A stretch of 6,040 nucleotides of DNA. It comes from Acidobacteriota bacterium. Its GTDB lineage: Bacteria > Acidobacteriota > Terriglobia > Bryobacterales > Bryobacteraceae. This document shows positions 1 to 5,261 of this stretch, one piece after another. The stretch is from the NCBI GenBank assembly GCA_021788955.1, contig JAJYKC010000180.1, forward strand, positions 1-6,040, given 5' to 3'. The notes under the pieces were generated by a model. That model did not search any database. It was given only the letters and a program-made list of their open reading frames with translations, and was not told the DNA's origin. Made by a program: the position numbers and the translations under genes. Position 1 is the first letter of the stretch; each line of letters begins with the position of its first letter.

Positions 1-116
1 GCGTAGGTAAAGCGGCGGGTCCGTAAGCCGTCGTCGTGAATCAGGAACTCGGCGGGACTCGCCGCGAAGTCGTCGAAGAAATCGAGCAGCGTCTCGCGGC
101 GCACTGCTTTCATCAT
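1..116 (-). CDS. AMP-binding acyl-CoA synthetase-like protein, N-terminal fragment (runs off left edge)
   Basis: Only the first 38 codons are in the window and the reading frame stays open to position 1. The protein begins MMKAVRRETLLDFF and continues with a segment resembling the N-terminus of adenylate-forming acyl-CoA ligases, where an opening helix is followed by FLIHDDGLRTRRFTYA; this 'DDG..R.R.FTYA' strand is where such enzymes usually begin their AMP-binding domain. The family activates a carboxylic acid with ATP and transfers it to CoA. The P-loop-like and adenylation motifs lie outside the window, so the substrate cannot be guessed. The start is the first of two adjacent ATG codons (116 or 113); no convincing Shine-Dalgarno sequence precedes either. 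It follows the upstream gene by 19 bp on the same strand, so the two probably share a transcript. The family call rests on a short N-terminal resemblance and could be wrong. Confidence 0.6.
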   Translation of the reverse strand, partial: MMKAVRRETLLDFFDDFAASPAEFLIHDDGLRTRRFTY

Positions 117-135
117 CCCAGGAACGGGGCGGCTT

Positions 136-693
136 TTATAGCCCGCGCGGGGGCTTTTTTCCGGGTTTGCGAAGGGCCCGCACGGTCTCCGCCGCCCTGG
201 CCACTTGTGCCGCACGCTGGTCGGGTCCGGTGGCGCGGTAGACGCCCCGTACTGTCCCCGTGGCGTCGAGGAGAACCGCACAAGCCGCATTCCCCGTGGA
301 GAAGCCGAGGCGCCGCTTCCACTCGTCTTCGGGCGCAAACGCCACGATGGCGCGACGCTCCTCCCGGCGTGTCATGGTGTGGCGCAATTTCGTGAGGATC
401 AGCGCCCGGGCGACGCGGTTTTCCGGGTTGAGCAGAAACACTTCGAGCGAAAAAACTCCGGGCTGCCCCGCGGTCTTTTCATCGAAAGCGCTCTTCCATT
501 TGCGGGCGTTCGCCAAGGCCCCATCACTGAACGTTACGATCAGAAGCGCCACTTTGCCTCGCAGGTCTTCGGGCAACTCGGCTCTTGTTCCTGTTAAGTA
601 GTTGCCCTGAAGTGGTGGAAGCTTATCGCCAATCAACGGAGCGCCGATGGCGCCGCTGAGGAGCAAGCCGGCCAGCGTGAGCCACCGGATCAT
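136..693 (-). CDS. Exported thioredoxin-fold-like protein lacking the CXXC redox motif
   Basis: 185 residues from the preferred ATG at 693. This start is chosen because it puts a signal peptide at the very N-terminus (positive MIR, then a hydrophobic stretch to about residue 18, plausible cleavage after AIGA). An ATG at 729 in the same frame would add 12 residues ahead of the signal sequence. The mature part resembles a peroxiredoxin/thioredoxin fold: a LRGKVALLIVTFS strand at about 45-56, a helix rich in charged residues, and a late strand pattern with AVLLDATGTVRGVYRATG at about 139-156, typical of 'fl.d..G.v....G'. The only cysteine of the predicted mature protein is C138, and no CXXC is present, so ordinary disulfide exchange is unlikely. 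The organisation recalls ATP10/YtfJ-type redox-inactive relatives, but this is only a fold-level comparison. The C-terminus is basic (RKPGKKPPRGL). It probably forms an operon with the acyl-CoA-synthetase-like gene 19 bp downstream. Confidence 0.7.
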   Translation of the reverse strand: MIRWLTLAGLLLSGAIGAPLIGDKLPPLQGNYLTGTRAELPEDLRGKVALLIVTFSDGALANARKWKSAFDEKTAGQPGVFSLEVFLLNPENRVARALILTKLRHTMTRREERRAIVAFAPEDEWKRRLGFSTGNAACAVLLDATGTVRGVYRATGPDQRAAQVARAAETVRALRKPGKKPPRGL

Positions 694-769
694 GCACGTA
701 GGATGCGCACGCCGTGCTCCATATTGCAATCCCCTGCCGAGGAAACAAAGCTGCTATTCTCTGGGAAAT
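694..769. promoter_or_regulatory. Divergent intergenic region between the thioredoxin-like gene and the hydrolase
   Basis: These 76 bp separate two divergently transcribed genes and must hold the rightward promoter and probably the leftward one. It is more AT-rich in its right half than the flanking coding sequence. Rightward, an extended -10 is visible (separate entry). Leftward, only weak matches are visible, for example a TTGTTT-like -35 with an AATATG-like -10 at a 17-bp spacing. No strong inverted repeat or BlaI-like palindrome is present here, so there is no sequence sign that the BlaI protein of this window controls these genes. Confidence 0.5.
752..760 (+). promoter_or_regulatory. Extended -10 promoter element (TGCTATTCT) for the secreted hydrolase
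   Basis: TGC followed by TATTCT matches the extended -10 pattern TGn-TATAAT, with 4 of 6 bases in the hexamer including the most conserved T, A and final T. No good -35 box is found 16-18 bp upstream; TTGCAA at 724-729 is 25 bp away, too far. Extended -10 promoters can work without a -35. Transcription would start near 767, three bases before the ATG at 770, giving an almost leaderless mRNA. This agrees with the lack of a properly spaced Shine-Dalgarno sequence (GGGA lies only 3 nt from the ATG). This is a motif match only. Confidence 0.4.
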
Positions 770-2188
770 ATGGGGATCCGCTGCCTTCTCGCTTTTTGTT
801 TGTCCGCCTCCGCCTGGGCTTGGACCCCCGCGGCTCGGGAAACGCAAGCCGACCCTCGCCTGCATAACGCGTTTCGCCGCGAACCGCAAAACGACTGGAT
901 TTTTGTCCACCTGGAAGGCGATCCGTCAACCATCGGTTTTCAGCACGGATATCTTCTAGCGCCGGAAATTCAGGACGGCTTCCGGGTGGTGAAGGCGGGA
1001 CTTACGCACGATGGCAAGAAAGACTGGGCATTTTTCCGGGACGCGGCGCAGAACGTCTTATGGCCGCACGTCGACAAGGAGTACCGGGCGGAGCTGAAGG
1101 GCATTGTCGAAGGTCTGCATGCCCAGGGCGCGGAGATGGATTTGTGGGACCTGGTGGCCTATAACGCATGGCTGGAGCTGAGCCCGTATTACACGAACTG
1201 GTACGACCGTACGCACAAGGTGGCGTTCGCGGCGCCGCGCCCGACGCCAGAGCACTGCAGCGCGTTCGTAGCGACGGGCAGCTACACGAAGGACGGGCGG
1301 ATCGTCATCGCGCACAACAACTGGACCGAATACAAGGAAGGATCGCGCTGGAACGTGATTTTCGATATCGTCCCTACCTCCGGCTATCGGATCCTGATGG
1401 ACGGCATGCCGGGTTTGATCCACAGCGGCGACGACTTCGGCGAGAACAACGGGGGAATCATCATAACGGAGACGACGATCGGGTATTTCGATGCGTTCGA
1501 CCCAAACGGTGTGCCGGAATTTGTGCGGGCGCGGAAGGCGATGCAGTACAGTTCTTCGATCGACGACTTTGCCCGGATCATGCAGGACGGCGACAACGGG
1601 GGCTACGCGAATACGTGGCTGGTCGCCGACCGCAAGACCAACGAGATCGCGCGGCTCGAACTCGGACTGAAGCACGTGACGCTGGCGCGGACTAAAGATG
1701 GATATTTCGTCGGCTCGAATTTTCCGATCGACCCGGCGCTGATCCACGACGAGGCGCCAGCGTTCCCGGTTCACGACATGAGTATCAGCGCGAACGCGCG
1801 GCACAAACGCTGGGATGAACTCATGACGGAGTACAGAGGCAAGATCGACCTGAAGATGGCCGAGAAATTCCTGGCCGATCACTATGACACTTACGCGAAG
1901 CGCGCGAACTCGCCCGACGAGCGCACGTTGTGCGGTCACATCGACTTAAGCCCCCGCGGTTCGCAGCCCTGGCAGCCTCCCTACGGCATTGCAGGCACGG
2001 TGCAAAACAAGGCCACGGACGCGGCGATGGCGGCGAAAATGGAACTGGACGCCGCCATGGGCCATTCCTGTGGGCTAAATTTCAGGGCCACATCGCAGTT
2101 GAAGAAGCATCCCGAGTTCGACTGGGAGAAGGACATTCTCCGCGACCTGGACTCGTATCCGTGGACGAAGTTTCAGGCCGCACAGTAG
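770..2188 (+). CDS. Secreted Ntn-hydrolase, phospholipase-B-like / peptidase C45-like
   Basis: 472 residues from the ATG at 770. This start is preferred because it opens directly with a signal peptide (MGIRCLLAFCLSASAWA, cleavage near residue 17-19); the longer open frame from 647 would overlap the divergent gene and bury the signal sequence. The mature protein shows the layout of phospholipase-B-like/C45 hydrolases: an early EGDPSTIGFQHGYLLAPEI motif (about 49-67), WDLVAYNAWLEL (126-137), then EHCSAF with candidate nucleophile Cys163 (codon 1256-1258), AHNNW (181-185), and GENNGGIIITETTIGY (224-239). The HCSA context matches the nucleophile site of PLBD-type proteins, where self-cleavage before the Cys exposes the catalytic N-terminus. 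By family, it should hydrolyse an amide or ester bond of an acylated substrate in the periplasm or outside the cell; the actual substrate is unknown. It stands alone on the plus strand and converges on the M56 peptidase gene. An acyltransferase of the C45/AAT group is the alternative, but the HCSA site and length favour PLB-like. Confidence 0.83.
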   Translation: MGIRCLLAFCLSASAWAWTPAARETQADPRLHNAFRREPQNDWIFVHLEGDPSTIGFQHGYLLAPEIQDGFRVVKAGLTHDGKKDWAFFRDAAQNVLWPHVDKEYRAELKGIVEGLHAQGAEMDLWDLVAYNAWLELSPYYTNWYDRTHKVAFAAPRPTPEHCSAFVATGSYTKDGRIVIAHNNWTEYKEGSRWNVIFDIVPTSGYRILMDGMPGLIHSGDDFGENNGGIIITETTIGYFDAFDPNGVPEFVRARKAMQYSSSIDDFARIMQDGDNGGYANTWLVADRKTNEIARLELGLKHVTLARTKDGYFVGSNFPIDPALIHDEAPAFPVHDMSISANARHKRWDELMTEYRGKIDLKMAEKFLADHYDTYAKRANSPDERTLCGHIDLSPRGSQPWQPPYGIAGTVQNKATDAAMAAKMELDAAMGHSCGLNFRATSQLKKHPEFDWEKDILRDLDSYPWTKFQAAQ

Positions 2189-2195
2189 ACGCCAA

Positions 2196-3641
2196 TCAGG
2201 CTTGCAAGGTGAAATTGACGGTGACGACGCTTTCAACCTCGACCGGCGAACCGTTCAGGAGAGTGGGTTTGTAGATCCAGTGGCGGACGGCGTCTATGGC
2301 CGCCGCGGCGAGGGTAGTGTCGCCGTCGATACGCTCGGCACTCAGAACCGTTCCGTCACGGCCGATGACGATCCGCAGATGCACCGCGCCCTGGAGGCCC
2401 TGAGCTTTGGCGTCGATCGGGTATTTGGGGATCTGGCGGTATACCAACTGTGACTGCTGAACGTTGCCGCCCACTTTGATGCGAGTGGCGGAAGCGTTGG
2501 GGGCGGAGACGATGACATCTACCGCTCCGTGCTCGTTTTCGGAGACGAAGGAGAACAGGCGTGAGTCGAGAGTGGAGACGCGCTTGGCTGCTGCCTCGAC
2601 CTGCGACATTGGGACAGTCTGGCTCTCGGAAAGGCCTAACTCGCCGAGCACGCGGTCGCGAAGCGCCTCGGGTACCGCGGAGACGTCGATCTTGTGGATG
2701 GTGACGCTGCGGTCCGAGGGGCCGCTGGAAGAGGACTGCGCGGCCTGCAGGGGCATGGCGCGAGCAGCCAGGAAGATGGTGAACAGGGCGGCCGCGCCCA
2801 CAGCGGTGGCCGAAGAGAGAAGGCGCAAACGGGACATAGGACGATCCTCCATTAGGTGCGCCACCCGCTGTCGCAGGTGACTTTTCTTCAAGAACATCGG
2901 CGCCGGAGCGATGTCGGCGCCGGCTGCGACGGAAACCAGTGTGCGAAGGTACTGCTCGCGCCCGCCGGTGAGCGCCACCACCTCGCGATCGACCGCCTGT
3001 TCACGGCTCAACTGAATGCGGCCGAGCAGCCACAGGATGGCCGGATGAAACCAGAAGAGCGCGCTCACGAGCCGCTCGACGAGGACGAAAGCCCAGTCGC
3101 GGCGCTTGACGTGTAGCAACTCGTGGAGAATGATCTGCTCGTCGTCGAGGCAGGCGCGGGGCACCAGGATGGCAGGGCGGAAGAAGCCAAATGTCACAGG
3201 TCCGGCCGCGGCGTCGGTTGCGTAGAAGTCAGCGCTGACGCCGAGGCGAGCTTGTGTTGCGCGGTGGGCATCCGGCAACCGGTCAGCACTCCGGCGCAGT
3301 CTGGCAAGCGTAACCATGCCGTAGCCGATGCGCAGCAGGCCAATTGCCGCGCCAAGAGCCAGCGCGAGCCAGACCGAGGTAGCGGGATCCGGGAAGATTC
3401 CTGGATGGGGCGCATGGAGAGCGACGGCGGTGGTCGAGACAGAGGTCACGATCCGGCGCACCGCGGGCGGCGGCGACTTTGGCTCGGCGACGGGAAGAAT
3501 CAGAGCGAGCGCGAGCAGGATTTGGCGGGAGACGACGAGGACACGGGCGTCGCGGAGTTTCAGCAGGGCCGCGGCGGCTTCCGCGGCGGCGATCAGCAGT
3601 GCGGCATGCGCGCTCCAGACGAGCAGATTGGCGAGGGTCAT
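2196..3641 (-). CDS. BlaR1-like M56 membrane metallopeptidase with C-terminal TonB-like domain
   Basis: 481 residues. Predicted membrane segments lie at about 5-27, 38-52, 90-110, 187-207 and 275-296. The M56 peptidase core is clear: GPVTFGFFRPAILVP (147-161), the zinc motif HELLH (173-177) followed by KRRDW, then FWFHP (196-200), and SREQAVDRE (212-220) in which E214 is the likely third zinc ligand. In BlaR1/MecR1 this domain, when signalled, leads to cleavage of the BlaI/MecI repressor. Here the region after the last membrane helix carries no penicillin-binding SxxK/SxN-type sensor that I can see. It has a linker domain (about 300-395), then a TonB-C-like domain (about 396-481) with the pattern P.YP..A...G.QGAV.L.I.I..DGTV, later AVRHWIYKPTLLNG and a final VNFTLQA strand. 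The start ATG overlaps the blaI stop (ATGA, 3638-3641), so the two are translationally coupled. A GGAAGAA Shine-Dalgarno-like sequence lies 6 nt upstream, inside blaI. Such TonB-tailed M56 proteins are familiar in Acidobacteriota; the signal they sense is not known to me. Confidence 0.88.
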   Translation of the reverse strand: MTLANLLVWSAHAALLIAAAEAAAALLKLRDARVLVVSRQILLALALILPVAEPKSPPPAVRRIVTSVSTTAVALHAPHPGIFPDPATSVWLALALGAAIGLLRIGYGMVTLARLRRSADRLPDAHRATQARLGVSADFYATDAAAGPVTFGFFRPAILVPRACLDDEQIILHELLHVKRRDWAFVLVERLVSALFWFHPAILWLLGRIQLSREQAVDREVVALTGGREQYLRTLVSVAAGADIAPAPMFLKKSHLRQRVAHLMEDRPMSRLRLLSSATAVGAAALFTIFLAARAMPLQAAQSSSSGPSDRSVTIHKIDVSAVPEALRDRVLGELGLSESQTVPMSQVEAAAKRVSTLDSRLFSFVSENEHGAVDVIVSAPNASATRIKVGGNVQQSQLVYRQIPKYPIDAKAQGLQGAVHLRIVIGRDGTVLSAERIDGDTTLAAAAIDAVRHWIYKPTLLNGSPVEVESVVTVNFTLQA

Positions 3642-4021
3642 GACGATTTCTTCCGGATTGCTTGGGCGAGTTCTTCGAGATCGGCGGGCGTGAGGCGTTC
3701 CTCCTCGGCCAGATGCATGAGCAGAGGTTCGGCCGAGCCGTTGAACACGCGGTCGAGAAATTCGTGGACCATGCGGCCAATGGTGCGCTGCTTGGGTTCG
3801 GCCGCCTGGTAGACGTGGGCGCGCCCGGCAAGATGGCGTTTCAGGCGCCTCTTGCCGTACAGGATGTTCATGAGAGTGAGGACGGTGGTGTAGGCGATGC
3901 GGCGGTGCTCGAGCATGGCCTCATAGACATCGCGGACGGTGGCCTGGCGCCTGTCCCAGACGATCTTCATGATTTCGAGTTCCTGAGCGGTGAGCGCAGG
4001 GACGGGACGTTTCGTTTTCAT
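3638..4021 (-). CDS. BlaI/MecI/CopY-family transcriptional repressor
   Basis: 127 residues, the usual length of the family (about 120-130). The N-terminal winged helix-turn-helix is recognisable: LTAQELEIMKIVWDRRQATVRDVYEAM (10-36), then AYTTVLTLMNILYGKRRLKR (43-62), containing the recognition helix with TTVLT, and the wing with GRAHVYQAA (66-74). The C-terminal half (about 77-127) is the helical dimerisation domain. It is expected to bind as a dimer to a palindrome and repress its own operon until the M56 partner triggers its inactivation. A perfect palindrome lies directly upstream of its start codon. In MecI the scissile bond is Asn-Phe; the segment I would align there reads LLMHLAEEE (100-108, H103-L104), so the canonical cleavage residues are absent. 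The start ATG at 4021 has no Shine-Dalgarno sequence, but the promoter position suggests a leaderless message. It overlaps the downstream M56 gene by 4 bp. Confidence 0.92.
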   Translation of the reverse strand: MKTKRPVPALTAQELEIMKIVWDRRQATVRDVYEAMLEHRRIAYTTVLTLMNILYGKRRLKRHLAGRAHVYQAAEPKQRTIGRMVHEFLDRVFNGSAEPLLMHLAEEERLTPADLEELAQAIRKKSS

Positions 4022-4022
4022 C

Positions 4023-4038
4023 TACTAAGACATTAGTA
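4023..4038 (-). promoter_or_regulatory. Probable BlaI operator: perfect inverted repeat TACTAA-N4-TTAGTA
   Basis: A perfect 6-bp inverted repeat with a 4-bp spacer (GACA on the plus strand), ending one base before the blaI start codon. It covers the predicted -10 box (4030-4035) and the predicted transcription start (about 4023), so a bound BlaI dimer would block the polymerase. Published BlaI/MecI/CopY operators centre on TACAnnTGTA. This site keeps the outer TACT/AGTA arms but differs at the centre, so it is a variant. It is the only such palindrome I found in the window. Assignment to BlaI is inferred from position and symmetry. Confidence 0.65.
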
Positions 4039-4058
4039 CGTGTCGATTCGTTTGTCAA
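4030..4058 (-). promoter_or_regulatory. Sigma-70-type promoter of the blaI-blaR operon (TTGACA - 17 bp - TAATGT)
   Basis: On the minus strand, a consensus TTGACA -35 box (4058 to 4053) is followed by an exact 17-bp spacer and TAATGT (4035 to 4030). TAATGT matches only 3 of 6 -10 bases, but these are the three most conserved (first T, second A, last T). The start would be near 4023, two bases before the ATG at 4021. The -10 lies wholly inside the palindrome. The promoter sits in the 58-bp gap after the permease stop codon, so blaI has its own transcription start and need not depend on read-through from the permeases. Confidence 0.6.
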
Positions 4059-4079
4059 CCGGTTTTTTCGAGCGGCTCC

Positions 4080-5249
4080 TTAGCCGGCGCGGAGGGCGGC
4101 GACGATCTGGCGGTTGGCGGCGTTGCGCGCTGGCAAAAAGCCGCCTACGGCCCCGATGAGCGCGGCAAAGAGGAGCCCTGCGAGCATGACGGCGGCGTTC
4201 ACGTTGAAGTTGAAGGTGAAGTGGCTCCAAGTGGTGAAGCTGCCTATGTCGGTGTTGACGTAGTTGAGCGGGAGGGCGAGCAGGCAGCCGGCGAGCCCGC
4301 CGAGCAGAGACAGGCAGACCGACTCGACGGCGAAGCTGAGCAGTATGGAGCGGCGGGAGAAGCCGAGGACGCGCAGAGTGCCGATTTCGGCCGAGCGGCG
4401 GGCGACGGCGGCGTACATGGTGTTCATGGCGGCGAAGGAGCTTCCGATTGCCATGATGAGCGCCACGAAGGTTCCCATGAACTGGATGGGCGCGGCATTG
4501 ACCATCTGGTCCTCGTAATATTTCTGTTCGGGCTGGGCGATGACGTTGAAGCGCCGGTCCTGTTCAAGGCGCTGTTTTACGTCCATGATACGGCCGGGAT
4601 GAACGCGGAGGACTACGGAACTGAGATAGCCGGAGCGGTCGTAAGCTTCGCTGATCTGATTCAGATCGCCCCAAACTTCGCCGTTGAAGACGGACCGCCC
4701 ACCATCGAGGATTCCGACGACAGTCCAGTCGCGATGGCCGCGGCCGAAGCGCAGGACGCCTCCGATGTGACCGGAAGGAAAGCGATCCGCAATGGAGGCG
4801 CCGACGACCACCTCGCGCTTGCCGGGTTGGAAGAAACGTCCTTCGCGCAGGTGGACCATGCTTCGCATGGCGATGCCGATGTGTGTGATGCGTCGAAGAT
4901 TGACGTTCATCTCGGGGCCTTTGGGTCCGTTTTCGAGGTTGATGACGGTGACCATTTCGAGCGAGGCAAGGGGCTGGCCGGAGGCATCGTGGGCGACGCC
5001 GTCGAAATCTTTGATGTCCTGGAAATTGCTTCGGGTGATGACGCTGACCAGTTCGGATGTGGAACCCTTGCGCATGACGAGGAGATCGTTCGGGTTGCCA
5101 GCGATGACGAAGGATGTTCGCAGGCCCTGGACGAGCGCGAGAACGGCCACGAGCACAGCGACGCTGAGTGCGGTGCCAAGGGCGGTCATGGTAGTGGTGA
5201 TGCGGCGGACCGCCAGGTTGCGGACGTTATAGGAAAGAGGGATCGCCAT
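4080..5249 (-). CDS. ABC transporter permease, FtsX/MacB-like (four membrane segments)
   Basis: 389 residues. The N-terminus MAIPLSYNVRNLAVRR followed by TTTMTALGTALSVAVLVAVLALVQG is the standard start of this family: a short amphipathic piece and the first membrane helix (about 19-41). A large extracytoplasmic MacB_PCD-like region follows (about 45-250), including REGRFF..GKREVVVG (135-150) and a WTVVGILDGG strand (175-184). The FtsX core comes last, with helices at about 255-282, 302-328 and 352-374. The conserved cytoplasmic motif RRSAEIGTLRVLGFSRRSIL (284-303) should contact the ATPase. The C-terminus LPARNAANRQIVAALRAG is typical. Such proteins do not form a pore for bulk solutes; relatives extract lipoproteins or lipids, or expel peptides and toxins. 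The start lies 12 bp after the stop of the preceding permease, without a clear Shine-Dalgarno sequence, so translational coupling is likely. The cargo cannot be told. Confidence 0.9.
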   Translation of the reverse strand: MAIPLSYNVRNLAVRRITTTMTALGTALSVAVLVAVLALVQGLRTSFVIAGNPNDLLVMRKGSTSELVSVITRSNFQDIKDFDGVAHDASGQPLASLEMVTVINLENGPKGPEMNVNLRRITHIGIAMRSMVHLREGRFFQPGKREVVVGASIADRFPSGHIGGVLRFGRGHRDWTVVGILDGGRSVFNGEVWGDLNQISEAYDRSGYLSSVVLRVHPGRIMDVKQRLEQDRRFNVIAQPEQKYYEDQMVNAAPIQFMGTFVALIMAIGSSFAAMNTMYAAVARRSAEIGTLRVLGFSRRSILLSFAVESVCLSLLGGLAGCLLALPLNYVNTDIGSFTTWSHFTFNFNVNAAVMLAGLLFAALIGAVGGFLPARNAANRQIVAALRAG

Positions 5250-5261
5250 GGCCGTATTCGA

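Noticed and set aside
647..769. An upstream in-frame ATG that would lengthen the hydrolase by 41 residues.
   Set aside because: It would overlap the divergent gene and put an Arg/Cys-rich stretch ahead of a good signal peptide that starts exactly at 770.
1058..1939. A 293-codon minus-strand open frame inside the hydrolase gene.
   Set aside because: Its Arg/Val-rich composition has no recognisable motif, and the opposite strand encodes a clear signal peptide and Ntn-hydrolase motifs.
3123..3812. A 229-codon plus-strand open frame opposite the M56 and BlaI genes.
   Set aside because: It is low-complexity Gly/Arg/Asp-rich and runs across two convincing genes on the other strand.
4029..4044. 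A second inverted pair GACA...TGTC overlapping the operator.
   Set aside because: Only four outer bases pair across an 8-bp non-symmetric centre, which is easily expected by chance next to the much better TACTAA palindrome.
4059..4079. A T-run and a small GAG-CCG-CTC hairpin between the permease and blaI, considered as a terminator.
   Set aside because: The stem is only 3 bp, and in the permease transcript the run is A, not U, so it is not a rho-independent terminator for that gene.
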